Source: Actinomycetospora succinea
GTDB lineage: Bacteria; Actinomycetota; Actinomycetes; Mycobacteriales; Pseudonocardiaceae
Assembly: GCF_004363095.1 (NCBI RefSeq)
Contig: NZ_SNYO01000009.1
Location: 62,001 to 126,000 of the forward strand
Reading direction: 5' to 3'
Length of the DNA stretch: 64,000 nt
Numbering within the stretch: the stretch's first letter is position 1; every line of letters begins with the position of its first letter. This document shows, piece after piece, positions 41,696 to 50,122 of this stretch. The notes below the pieces were generated by a model. It worked only from the letters and a program-made list of their open reading frames with translations. It was not told the DNA's origin and did no database searches. A program made the translations under genes and the position numbers.

Positions 41696-42067
41696 ATGAC
41701 CTCGCCGACGGGCAGCGATCCGCGCCCGGAGATCCGCCGCACCGCCCAGGGCGACTGGGTCGTCGCGGGACGTCGTTGCCGTGCCTGCGCCGAGCCGGTG
41801 GCCTACGCCTGGCCGCGCTGCCCGGCCTGCGGCGCCGAGGTGGAGCCCGCGGACTTCGGCCCGCTCGGCACCGTGTGGAGCAGCACCGTGGTCCGGATCG
41901 CCGTCCCCGGACACACCCCGCCGTACGCGCTCGCCTACGTCGACCTCGAGGACGGGCCGCGGGTGCTCGCGCACGTCGCCGGGGACGAGCCCGCGCCGAT
42001 CGGTGGCGGCGCGCGTCTCACCGGCGTCTCGGACGCCGGCGACCTCCAGGTCGAGGTGACCCGGTGA
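41696..42067 (+). CDS. Zn-ribbon/OB-fold protein (DUF35), thiolase partner
   Basis: Protein of 123 residues: rubredoxin-like zinc ribbon with two CxxC pairs (RRCRACAEPVAYAWPRCPACGAEV) followed by an OB fold (GTVWSSTVVRIAVPGHTPPYALAYVDLEDGP). DUF35 proteins bind acyl-CoA and form complexes with SCP2-type thiolases, as in archaeal HMG-CoA and steroid side-chain pathways. The thiolase gene follows with a GTGA overlap. ATG 41696 is chosen because GGAG stands six bases upstream; an ATG at 41666 overlaps the predicted -10. Confidence 0.85.
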   Translation: MTSPTGSDPRPEIRRTAQGDWVVAGRRCRACAEPVAYAWPRCPACGAEVEPADFGPLGTVWSSTVVRIAVPGHTPPYALAYVDLEDGPRVLAHVAGDEPAPIGGGARLTGVSDAGDLQVEVTR

Positions 42068-43197
42068 GCGCGCCGGTCGCCGTCGCCGGCGTCGGCACCT
42101 CCCACTTCGGGCGCCAGCCCGAGCGCGACCTCGTGGGCCTGGCGTACGACGCGGTCAGCGAGGCGTTCGCGGACGCCGGGGTGGAGAACGTCGACGCCGT
42201 CTGGGTCGGCACGGTGTTCGCGCCGGCGGGGGTCGCCCAGCGCGTCCTGCGGGCCATGGGCATCACCGGCGTCCCGATCCTCACGGTGGAGAACGCCTGC
42301 GCCAGCGGCACCACGGCGTTCGTCGAGGCGCACGAGGCCGTCCGCACCGGGCGCTACGGGCGGGTCCTCGCGCTCGGCCTGGAGCAGATGAGCACGGCGT
42401 TCTCCGGCGCGATCGTCCCGGAGACCACCGACCCCGAGGGCCGCGCCGGGCTGGCCATGCCGGCGATGTACGCCATGAGCGCCGCCCGGTACCTGTACAC
42501 CGGCGCGGCCACGCTCGAGCAGCTCGCCGCCGTGTCGGTGAAGAACCACGCGCACGCCGTGCACAACCCGCGCGCCCAGTACTCCGGGGAGTACACGGTC
42601 GACGAGGTGCTGGCGTCGCGCATGATCGCCGACCCGTTGACGCTGCTCCAGTGCTGCCCGACCTCGGACGGCGCCGCCGCGGCGGTGCTGACGGCGGCCT
42701 CCGGCGGGTCCGGCGAGGTCGTTGTGCGCGGCGCGGCGCTGCGCAGCGGCGCGCCGTGGAACCACCGCTCCCCCCACGTCTGGGGCCACGACATCGTCGC
42801 CGACACCGCCCGCGACGCCCTGAGCGCCGCCGGCCTCGATGCGGCCACCGACGTCGACGTCGTCGAGGTCCACGACGCCTTCACGATCGGCGAGATCGTC
42901 ACCACCGAGGCCCTCGGGCTCGTGCCGCCCGGGGACGGCGGCAAGGCCGCGGCCGGCGGCGTCACCGCCCTCGGCGGCGCGCACCCGGTCAACCCGTCGG
43001 GCGGGCTGCTCTCCCGCGGCCACCCCCTGGGCGCGACCGGGCTCGCGCAGATCGCGGAGATCACCTGGCAGCTGCGCGGGCAGTGCGGCGCGCGCCAGGT
43101 CGGCGGGGCCCGCCTCGGGCTGGTCGAGACCATGGGCGGCGGCGTGTCGGTCCTCGACGGCAACTCGTGCGTCGTGACGGTGCTGGAGGCCCGGTGA
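42064..43197 (+). CDS. SCP2-type thiolase/acetyl-CoA acetyltransferase-like enzyme
   Basis: Thiolase-fold protein of 377 residues: VAGVGTSHFGRQPERDL, VENACASGTTAFVEA (nucleophile region), VEVHDAFTIGEIVTTEALG and NPSGGLLSRGHPLGATGLAQIAE (His in GHPLGATG). This is the non-decarboxylating SCPx/DUF35-dependent class, where the C-terminal catalytic cysteine of classical thiolases is not obvious. Together with the upstream OB-fold protein it may carry out a retro-Claisen or retro-aldol C-C cleavage of a CoA ester. Confidence 0.88.
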   Translation: MSAPVAVAGVGTSHFGRQPERDLVGLAYDAVSEAFADAGVENVDAVWVGTVFAPAGVAQRVLRAMGITGVPILTVENACASGTTAFVEAHEAVRTGRYGRVLALGLEQMSTAFSGAIVPETTDPEGRAGLAMPAMYAMSAARYLYTGAATLEQLAAVSVKNHAHAVHNPRAQYSGEYTVDEVLASRMIADPLTLLQCCPTSDGAAAAVLTAASGGSGEVVVRGAALRSGAPWNHRSPHVWGHDIVADTARDALSAAGLDAATDVDVVEVHDAFTIGEIVTTEALGLVPPGDGGKAAAGGVTALGGAHPVNPSGGLLSRGHPLGATGLAQIAEITWQLRGQCGARQVGGARLGLVETMGGGVSVLDGNSCVVTVLEAR

Positions 43198-44435
43198 CAG
43201 CCCAGCACATCGACCTCGAGCGCGCGGACCTGCTCAGCGACGAGGCGGTGGCCGACCCGTACCCGCTGCTCGCCGCGCTGCGCGAGCACGACCCGGTGCA
43301 CTGGAGCACGAAGTACCGGTCGTGGTTCGTCACGCGCTACGACGACGTCGCCGCGGCGCTGCGCGACGACCGGTTCTCGTCGGACCGCATCACGCCCTAC
43401 CGCCGCGCCAAGCTCGAGGGCCCGGACGCCGACCCGCGGGTGCGCGCGGCGTTCGAGGTCCTCGAGGGCTGGATGGTGTTCAAGGACCAGCCCGACCACA
43501 AGCGCCTGCGCCGCCTGCTCAGCCGCGCCTTCACCCCCCGCGCGGTCACCGAGATGACCTCGTCGGTCGAGGTGATCGCGTCGGAGCTCCTGGACGGGAT
43601 CGTCGCGCGCGGCACCGGCACCGTCGACCTCATCGGCGACTTCGCCTACCCGCTGACCGCCTCGGTGATCGCCGACATGCTCGGCGTGCCCCGCGAGGAC
43701 CGCGAGCAGTTCAAGGACTGGTCCGACCAGATCACCGGGCTGGTCTTCGGCGGCATGGGCGACGCGACCCGGCACGCCGTCGGCGCCGAGGGCATGGCCG
43801 AGCTGACCGCCTACCTCGGCGACCTCGTCCGCGCCCACGAGCGCGAGCCCGCCGACGACCTGATCTCCGCGATGATCAGCGCCCGTGACGCCCGCGACGC
43901 GCTGAGCCACGACGAGGTCATCGCGACCGGTGTCCTGCTGCTGTTCGCGGGCCACGAGACGACGACGAACCTCATCGGCAGCGGGATCCTCGCGCTGCTG
44001 CAGCACCCCGAGCAGCGCCGGCTGCTCGACGCCCGCCCCGAGCTCGTCGGCGGGGCCGTCGAGGAGGCCCTGCGGTTCGACGGCCCGGCCAAGACCGTCG
44101 CCCGGGTGATGGGCGACGACGTCGAGCTGCGCGGCCGGGTGCTGCGCCGCGGCGAGCGCGTGTTCCTCTGCCCGTCGTCGGCCAACCGCGATCCGGAGGT
44201 GTTCGACGACCCGGACACCCTCGACATCACCCGCGAGAAGTCCGGCCAGCTCGGGTTCGGCATCGGCATGCACTACTGCCTGGGCGCTCCCCTGGCCCGG
44301 CTCGAGGCCTCGATCGCGATCCCGCAGGCGTTCGCGCGCCTCCCCGGACTGCGCCTGGACGACGAGCCGCTGCACTGGCATCCGGTCCTGCTGTCGCGCG
44401 GCATGCAACGCTTCCCCGCGCAGTTCTCTCTCTGA
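43194..44435 (+). CDS. Cytochrome P450
   Basis: Class I bacterial P450 of 413 residues. I-helix oxygen motif LLFAGHETTTNL, K-helix EEALRF (ExxR), and the heme-binding loop LGFGIGMHYCLGAPLAR with Cys362. The N-terminus has the usual ADPYPLLAALREHDPVHW. No ferredoxin or ferredoxin reductase gene is adjacent, so electrons come from elsewhere. The gene is coupled to the thiolase by a GTGA overlap. It likely hydroxylates the pathway substrate; substrate not predictable. Confidence 0.93.
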   Translation: MTAQHIDLERADLLSDEAVADPYPLLAALREHDPVHWSTKYRSWFVTRYDDVAAALRDDRFSSDRITPYRRAKLEGPDADPRVRAAFEVLEGWMVFKDQPDHKRLRRLLSRAFTPRAVTEMTSSVEVIASELLDGIVARGTGTVDLIGDFAYPLTASVIADMLGVPREDREQFKDWSDQITGLVFGGMGDATRHAVGAEGMAELTAYLGDLVRAHEREPADDLISAMISARDARDALSHDEVIATGVLLLFAGHETTTNLIGSGILALLQHPEQRRLLDARPELVGGAVEEALRFDGPAKTVARVMGDDVELRGRVLRRGERVFLCPSSANRDPEVFDDPDTLDITREKSGQLGFGIGMHYCLGAPLARLEASIAIPQAFARLPGLRLDDEPLHWHPVLLSRGMQRFPAQFSL

Positions 44436-44453
44436 GCCGACCCGGAGTCCCCC

Positions 44454-45098
44454 ATGCCCCGTCCCAGCCGCTGGCCGGAGATCCTGCAGGCCGCCGGCCA
44501 GGAGTTCCGCGAGCACGGGTACGAGAACGCGACCCTCGAGGGCATCGCCACGCGCGTGGGGATCCTCAAGGGCAGCGTCTACAACTACGTGGACAGCAAG
44601 GAGGACCTCCTCCTCGCCGTCGTCGAGCAGCCCGCCCGGGCGCTGCTCGACGAGCTGGAACGGCTGCTCGCCGACACCGACAGCGGCGTCGCGGTGCGGC
44701 TGCGCGAGCTCGTCCGGATGCAGATCAGGATCTTCAGCGAGTACTACCCCGCGGCGTTCGTCTACCTCGAGCACCTCGGACGCCTCGAGCAGTCGGCACG
44801 GTTCGCCGAGTTCCGGCGGATGGACGCCCGGTACATGGAGGCGGTCGAGGCCCTCGTCGCCGAGGGCGCGGCGTGCGGCGAGTTCTCGCTGGCCGCCGAG
44901 CCGCGGATCGTCGCCCGCGCCATCGTCGGCATGATCGACTGGATGCAGCACTGGTTCACGCCGCACGGCGAGGAGGAGGACCTCCGGCTCGCCGACCAGA
45001 TCTTCGCGCTCGCGCTCGGGGGCCTCGCCGCCGGCGGCAGCATGCGCGCGATGCTCGGGGCGCTGCCCGACCCGCTCGCCGTGGACGCCACGCCGTGA
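44454..45098 (+). CDS. TetR-family transcriptional regulator
   Basis: Repressor of 214 residues. HTH at about 8-52: ILQAAGQEFREHGYENATLE, GIATRVGILKGSVYNYVDSKEDLL. The C-terminal ligand domain (EYYPAAFVYLEHLGRLEQSARF, then VGMIDWMQHWFTPHG) resembles the KstR2/FadR-type TetR group that binds acyl-CoA thioesters. It lies inside the rightward operon and is the likely owner of the GCAAACGT sites at 41521-41542 and 41654-41665. An acyl-CoA inducer is inference. Confidence 0.88.
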   Translation: MPRPSRWPEILQAAGQEFREHGYENATLEGIATRVGILKGSVYNYVDSKEDLLLAVVEQPARALLDELERLLADTDSGVAVRLRELVRMQIRIFSEYYPAAFVYLEHLGRLEQSARFAEFRRMDARYMEAVEALVAEGAACGEFSLAAEPRIVARAIVGMIDWMQHWFTPHGEEEDLRLADQIFALALGGLAAGGSMRAMLGALPDPLAVDATP

Positions 45099-45871
45099 CC
45101 GATCCCTGCGCCGCCTTCCGCCTCGACGGGCGCGTCGCCGTCGTCACCGGGGCGTCGTCGGGGCTCGGTGCCTCCTTCGCCACCGTGCTCGCCCGGGCCG
45201 GTGCGGACGTCGTGGTGGCCGCCCGGCGCCGCGACATGCTCGACACGGTCGCGGAGGCCGTCCTCGCCGAGGGCCGCCGCTGCCTCGCCGTGCCCACCGA
45301 CGTCACGGACCCGGCACAGTGCACCGCACTGGTCGACGTCGCGGTGGAGGAGCTCGGCGGCGTGCACGTGCTGATCAACAACGCCGGCGCCGGGTACGCG
45401 CGGCGCAGCGAGCGCGACGACCCCCTGCGCGCGGCGCGCCTGCTCGAGGTCAACCTGCTCGGCGCCTACCAGGTGGCCGTCGCCGCCGGTCAGGCCATGA
45501 TCGCGGGCGAGCGCGGCGGGTCGGTCGTCAACATCTCCTCGGCCCTCGCGCTCACCACGACCGAGCTCCCCCAGGCCGCCTACTCGGCCTCCAAGGCCGG
45601 GCTCCTGGGCATGACCCGCGACCTGGCGCGCCAGTGGGCCCGCCACGGGATCCGGGTCAACGCGCTGGCGCCCGGCTTCTTCTCCTCCGAGATGACCGCG
45701 CCGCTGCTCTCGCACGAGAGCAGCGCCGAGTCGGTCCGCTCGGTCACGGCGCTCGGCCGGATCGGTCGTGTCGACGAGCTCGCCGGTCCCCTGCTGCTGC
45801 TCGCCTCCGACGCCGGGTCCTACATCACCGGGACCACGCTGGGCGTCGACGGCGGCATGGCGATGCACTGA
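45095..45871 (+). CDS. Short-chain dehydrogenase/reductase
   Basis: SDR of 258 residues: TGASSGLGASFATVLA, VVAARRRDML (basic, NADP-type), NNAGAGYARRS, catalytic Ser in VVNISSALA, YSASKAG and GVDGGMAMH. The start is GTG 45095, overlapping the TetR stop (GTGA). It is the third SDR of the regulon, and its different cofactor preference from the two leftward copies suggests a reductive or opposite-direction step. Confidence 0.88.
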   Translation: MTDPCAAFRLDGRVAVVTGASSGLGASFATVLARAGADVVVAARRRDMLDTVAEAVLAEGRRCLAVPTDVTDPAQCTALVDVAVEELGGVHVLINNAGAGYARRSERDDPLRAARLLEVNLLGAYQVAVAAGQAMIAGERGGSVVNISSALALTTTELPQAAYSASKAGLLGMTRDLARQWARHGIRVNALAPGFFSSEMTAPLLSHESSAESVRSVTALGRIGRVDELAGPLLLLASDAGSYITGTTLGVDGGMAMH

Positions 45872-45883
45872 GAGGAACTCATC

Positions 45884-47359
45884 GTGCGGAGCACCCTCGG
45901 AGCCGAGTTCGCGGCGGCGCTGCACCGCTACCGGGACCGGACCGCGATCGAGTCGGGCGGGGAGAGCTGGACCTTCGCCGACGTCGAGCGCCGGGCGCGC
46001 GCCGTCGTCGCGCAGCTGCGGGCGTACGGGGTGGAGGCCGGTGACGCCGTCGCGCTCCACCTCGGCAACGGCGTCGAGTTCGTCGTCGCCGACGTGGCGA
46101 TCGCGCTGATGGGCGCGGTGAAGGTGCCGGTGAACCCGCTGCTGCCGGCGTCGACGGTGCAGTACATCGTCACGGCGACGCAGGCCCGGGTGGTGATCGT
46201 CGACCCGGTGTTCGGCGTGGACCACCCGGCGCCGGTGATCCTGAAGGACGAGCTGGCGACCGAGGGCCCGCTCGACGCCCTGCCGGCGCCGGTCGGACCC
46301 GGGGCGCGCGCGGCCATCTACTTCACCGGCGGGACCACCGGGAAGCCCAAGGGCGTCGTGCACACCCAGGCCTCGGCCGTCGCCGTCCACTACGCGCAGC
46401 TGCTGGAAGCCGAGATCGTGCAGGACGACCGGCTGCTGCTGACCACGCCGCTCGCCCACGCCGCCGGCCTGTTCGCCCAGTCGGCGCTGATCCGGGGCGC
46501 GACGAGCGTGATCGAGGACGGGTTCGACGCCGAGCGCGTGCTCGACGCGGTCCGTGCTCGCGGAATCACGTGGACCTTCCTCGTCCCGACGATGCTCTAC
46601 CGGCTGCTCGACGCCGTCGACGGTCCCGAGCCGTTCGGCCTACGGACGGTCGTCTACGGCGCGGCGCCGATCACGCCCGCGCGGCTCACCCGCGCGCTCG
46701 AGGTGTTCGGGCCGGTGTTCGTGCAGCTCTACGGCCAGACCGAGTGCCCGAACTGGGGCACGCGGCTGGCCAAGGACGACCACGACCCGGCGCGCCCCGA
46801 ACTGCTCGACTCCTGCGGCCGGGCGTCGATCATGGCGGACGTGGCGATCGTCGATGATCAGCTCTCGATGGTCCCGGCCGGCGAGACGGGCGAGGTGTGC
46901 CTGCGATCTCCCTACGTCCTCGAGGGCTACCTCGACGACCCGTCGGCGACCGCGGACAAGTTCCTGCCCGGCGGCTGGATCCGCACCGGCGACGTCGGGT
47001 TCCTCGACGACGCCGGCTACCTGCACCTGCGCGACCGCCGCGCCGACATGGTGATCAGCGGCGGGATGAACGTCTACTGCAGCGAGGTCGAGAACGTGCT
47101 CGCCGAGCACCCGGGGGTCGCCCAGGTCGCCGTGATCGGCGTGCCGCACGACGACTGGGGCGAGGCGGTGCACGCGGTGATCGTCGGTTCCGTCGGGGTG
47201 GACGAGATCCTGGAGTGGTCCCGAGGCCGCCTCGCCGCCTACGCCCGCCCGAAGTCCGCCGAGCTCGTCGACGACCTCCCGGTCACGCCGTTCGGGAAGG
47301 TTGACAAGAAGGCCCTCCGCGCGCCGCACTGGGCCGGTCGGGAGCGGGCGATCGGCTGA
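45884..47359 (+). CDS. AMP-forming acyl-CoA ligase
   Basis: Adenylate-forming ligase of 491 residues: P-loop IYFTGGTTGKPKGVVHTQAS, YGQTECPNWG, GWIRTGDVGFLDDAG, DRRADMVISGGMNVYC and a C-terminal Lys in PFGKVDKKALRAPHW. The N-terminal domain is a little shorter than usual. GTG 45884 with AGAGGAACTC upstream. Together with the PaaK-like enzyme it provides two acid-activation activities in the regulon. Confidence 0.9.
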   Translation: MRSTLGAEFAAALHRYRDRTAIESGGESWTFADVERRARAVVAQLRAYGVEAGDAVALHLGNGVEFVVADVAIALMGAVKVPVNPLLPASTVQYIVTATQARVVIVDPVFGVDHPAPVILKDELATEGPLDALPAPVGPGARAAIYFTGGTTGKPKGVVHTQASAVAVHYAQLLEAEIVQDDRLLLTTPLAHAAGLFAQSALIRGATSVIEDGFDAERVLDAVRARGITWTFLVPTMLYRLLDAVDGPEPFGLRTVVYGAAPITPARLTRALEVFGPVFVQLYGQTECPNWGTRLAKDDHDPARPELLDSCGRASIMADVAIVDDQLSMVPAGETGEVCLRSPYVLEGYLDDPSATADKFLPGGWIRTGDVGFLDDAGYLHLRDRRADMVISGGMNVYCSEVENVLAEHPGVAQVAVIGVPHDDWGEAVHAVIVGSVGVDEILEWSRGRLAAYARPKSAELVDDLPVTPFGKVDKKALRAPHWAGRERAIG

Positions 47360-47376
47360 TCGAGGGGAGAACGATC

Positions 47377-47844
47377 ATGGCCCAGGACCGCGACGTCGCA
47401 CGCGATCGTCCCCGCGGCCCGGTCGAGCGGTTCCTCGGCACGCGGGTCCACGGGCGCACGGCCGTCGCCACCGCGGCGCTGCGCATCGTCACCGGGCTGG
47501 CGTTCGTCCTCTTCTCCCTGCCGAAGTTCCTGCTGCACGAGGACGAGCTCGGCGAGTTCGTCCGCTTCGGGCTCCCGGACTCCAGCGTGCTCGTCTACCT
47601 GGTCGGCGCCCTCGAGCTGGGAGCGGGCCTGATGCTCGTCCTCGGCGTGGGCACCCGGCTGGCGGCCCTCGGCATGGCGCTGAACATGGCCGGCGCCATC
47701 GCGACCGCCGGGGTCCAGGTGGGCGGGCCGATCCACCTCGGGGTGGCACCGGCGCTGCTCGTGTCGACGGTGTACCTGCTCTGGGCCGGTTCCGGAGCAG
47801 CGGCGATCGACCGGACGATCGGCGGAGTCAGGCCGCCAGCGTGA
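47377..47844 (+). CDS. DoxX-family membrane protein
   Basis: Four-helix membrane protein of 155 residues: ALRIVTGLAFVLFSLPKFLLHEDE, VYLVGALELGAGLMLVLGVGTRLAALGMALNMAGAIAT, then PALLVSTVYLLWAGSG. DoxX-like proteins are quinone- or thiol-redox-associated, with few known activities. It is 17 bases after the ligase and probably the last operon gene; its end overlaps the convergent dehydrogenase by 17 bases. Confidence 0.82.
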   Translation: MAQDRDVARDRPRGPVERFLGTRVHGRTAVATAALRIVTGLAFVLFSLPKFLLHEDELGEFVRFGLPDSSVLVYLVGALELGAGLMLVLGVGTRLAALGMALNMAGAIATAGVQVGGPIHLGVAPALLVSTVYLLWAGSGAAAIDRTIGGVRPPA

Positions 47845-48979
47845 CGACGGGGTCGGGGGCCGGGAGTCCCGCCAGCTGCTCGTCGAACACGACCACGCCG
47901 CGCTTGAGCTTGCCCGCGCGCATGTCGGCGAAGGCGTGGTCGATCCGGTCGAGGTCGTAGGCCTGGGTGATCATGCGGTCGAGCGGCAGCACGCCCGCCG
48001 CGTACTGGCGCAGGATCGACGGGATGTCGAGGCTGGGCCGCGACGACCCGTACAGGCTGCCGGTGACGATCTTCTCGTCGCGCACCAGCTCCGGCCCGGG
48101 CAGCGACGGGCGCGCGTCGACGTCCGGCATTCCGACGCAGACGATGGTGCCGCCGGGGATCGTCGCGGCGAAGGCCTGGCCGAGGATGCCCTCTCCCCCG
48201 GCGGCGTCGATCGCGTAGTCGACGCCCCCGCCGCTGAGGTCGCGGATGCGGGAGACGAGGTCGTCGGACGGGACGAGCCCGGCGGTCGCCCCGAAGACCG
48301 TCGCTTCCTCGAGCTTCGACTCGACCGGGTCGACCACGATGATCTGCCCGGCCCCGCTGACGCGCGCCGCCATGACGGCGCTGAGCCCGACGCCGCCGGC
48401 GCCGAAGACCAGCACCGAGCTGCCCGGGGTGACCTTGGCCTTGTTCACGACCGCGCCGTAGCCGGTGAGGATGCCGCACCCGACCAGGCTCGCGACGGCC
48501 AGCGGGACGTCGCGACCGATCCGGACGGCGCTCGCGGCGGGGACCACGGCGTGCGTCGCGAAGGTGGACAGGAACGAGTAGTGGCTGACGGGCCGGCCGT
48601 CGCGGTGCAGGCGCACGGTGCCGTCGAGGAGGGTCCCGGCGAGCAGCGCGGGGGCCGCCGCGGTGCACAGGACCGGCCGCCCGGAGACGCAGTGGCGGCA
48701 GACGCCGCAGCTGGGCACCCAGGAGAGCGCGACGTGGTCGCCGACGCCCACGTGGGTCACGTTCGCCCCGACCCGTTCCACGACCCCGGCACCCTCGTGC
48801 CCGAGCACGCACGGCGACGGGGAGGGGATGCGCCCGGTGTGGGTGTGGGCGTCCGAGGCGCAGATGCCCGTCGCCGCGAGCCGCACGAGGACCTCGTCGG
48901 GCCGCGGATCGGAGAGCTCGAGCGTGACCGTCTCCAACGGCTCGTTCGGAGCGGTCATGACAGAAGCAGTGATTTCCAT
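47828..48979 (-). CDS. Zinc-dependent alcohol dehydrogenase (MDR, class III-like)
   Basis: MDR dehydrogenase of 383 residues. Catalytic zinc ligands in ATGICASDAH and LGHEGAGVV, structural zinc cysteines in CGVCRHCVSGRPVLC, and the NAD motif VFGAGGVGLSAV. It is related to, but distinct from, the nicotinoprotein dehydrogenase at 19991. GCGILTGYGAVVNKAKVTPGSS is in the nicotinoprotein-like position, but assignment to that class is not certain. ATG 48979. Divergent from a LysR regulator, which probably controls it. Confidence 0.88.
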   Translation of the reverse strand: MEITASVMTAPNEPLETVTLELSDPRPDEVLVRLAATGICASDAHTHTGRIPSPSPCVLGHEGAGVVERVGANVTHVGVGDHVALSWVPSCGVCRHCVSGRPVLCTAAAPALLAGTLLDGTVRLHRDGRPVSHYSFLSTFATHAVVPAASAVRIGRDVPLAVASLVGCGILTGYGAVVNKAKVTPGSSVLVFGAGGVGLSAVMAARVSGAGQIIVVDPVESKLEEATVFGATAGLVPSDDLVSRIRDLSGGGVDYAIDAAGGEGILGQAFAATIPGGTIVCVGMPDVDARPSLPGPELVRDEKIVTGSLYGSSRPSLDIPSILRQYAAGVLPLDRMITQAYDLDRIDHAFADMRAGKLKRGVVVFDEQLAGLPAPDPVVTLAA

Positions 48980-48993
48980 CGGTGGTCACTCCG

Positions 48994-49132
48994 TTCGACA
49001 GGTCGAATCGCATCGCCGCCGAATTCGCGGGGCGGCAATCGGCACGAGGCGCGTATTCCGGGGAGAGGGGGATCGCGACGTTCGTCCTACGAAACCGATT
49101 CTGCACGACGAGTGTCACGGACGGCAGTGACA
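48994..49132. promoter_or_regulatory. Three inverted repeats in the dehydrogenase/LysR intergenic region
   Basis: TTCGAC-AG-GTCGAA (48994-49007), TTCGT-CCT-ACGAA (49081-49093) and TGTCAC-N8-GTGACA (49113-49132) fall within the 183-base divergent region. The second, TTC-N7-GAA, has the T-rich/A-rich dyad form of LysR-type boxes. This is the typical control region of a LysR-type regulator acting on a divergent target. Confidence 0.5.
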
Positions 49133-49162
49133 GCTGCTCCAGTCCTGGTTCAGCATCACTTC

Positions 49163-50098
49163 ATGTCGATCGACCCGCACCGCCTCCTCGTCCTGCGTGC
49201 GGTCCACCGGACCGGGAGCGTGCACGCGGCGGCGACGGCGCTGCACCTGACGGCGTCGGGGGTCTCGCAGCACCTGACGCGGCTCGAGGCCGAGGCACGG
49301 CTGCCGCTGCTGGACCGCACGCAGCGCGGCGGCGGACGCACCGTGCGGCTGACCGAGGCGGGGTTGGCGCTGGCCCAGCGCGCGGACGACGTCGCGGACG
49401 CGCTGGCCGAGGCCCAGCGCGAGGCCGAGCGGCTGCGCGAGGGGACGTCGGGCACGGTGCGGATCGGCGGCTTCGCCACGGCCCTCGGGCACCTCGTCGT
49501 CCCCACCCTCCAGCAGCTCGCGATCACCGACGGGGCGCTGAACGTCCAGGTGATCGAGGTGAACGAGACCCAGGGCATCAACCTGCTGCGCGCCGGCGAC
49601 CTCGACCTCCTCATCGGCGAGCGCTACGTCGACCGGACCAGCCCGGCCGCGTCCTATCCCGGTCTGGTCGAGGACGAGCTGTACCGCGAACAGTTCCGCA
49701 TCGTCTTCCCGGAACTGTGGTCGGTTCCCGGAAGCGTCGAGGAACTCCTCGCCGGGACGTGGGTGACCTCGCCCAGTGACCGACCGACTCGGCAGATGCT
49801 GGAAAGGCTCTGCTCCGAATACTCCATCAAGCCCGGATACCAGCACATCTGCACCGAATCCCAGACGATGCTGGCGCTCGTCTCCGCCGGACTCGGCGCG
49901 GGCATCGTGCCCGACCTGACGCTGTCCTATCTGCGCACCGAGGGCGTCAGCGTCTTCGCGTCGGCGGTCGACGTCGGGTCCCGCATTCTCACGGTGACCG
50001 GCTCGCGCCGCGAGAGCCGAACATCGGCGCCGCAGCGCTTCCTCGCGACGCTGCGCGAGGTCACGGGACGGGTCACGGCGTCGGGCCTCACGGGGTGA
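49163..50098 (+). CDS. LysR-family transcriptional regulator
   Basis: LTTR of 311 residues: winged HTH (LLVLRAVHRTGSVHAAATAL, HLTASGVSQHLTRLEAEARL) and a two-lobe effector domain (GTVRIGGFATALGHLVVP, DLDLLIGERY, ALVSAGLGAGIVPDL). ATG 49163 fits the conserved length. The middle and late part (about 49680-49940) uses GAA, GGA and TAT/ATT codons more often than its neighbours, possibly foreign or recombined. Likely activates the divergent alcohol dehydrogenase in response to a small ligand. Confidence 0.88.
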   Translation: MSIDPHRLLVLRAVHRTGSVHAAATALHLTASGVSQHLTRLEAEARLPLLDRTQRGGGRTVRLTEAGLALAQRADDVADALAEAQREAERLREGTSGTVRIGGFATALGHLVVPTLQQLAITDGALNVQVIEVNETQGINLLRAGDLDLLIGERYVDRTSPAASYPGLVEDELYREQFRIVFPELWSVPGSVEELLAGTWVTSPSDRPTRQMLERLCSEYSIKPGYQHICTESQTMLALVSAGLGAGIVPDLTLSYLRTEGVSVFASAVDVGSRILTVTGSRRESRTSAPQRFLATLREVTGRVTASGLTG

Positions 50099-50122
50099 TT
50101 CGCGGACGGGCCGGGTCGGCCC

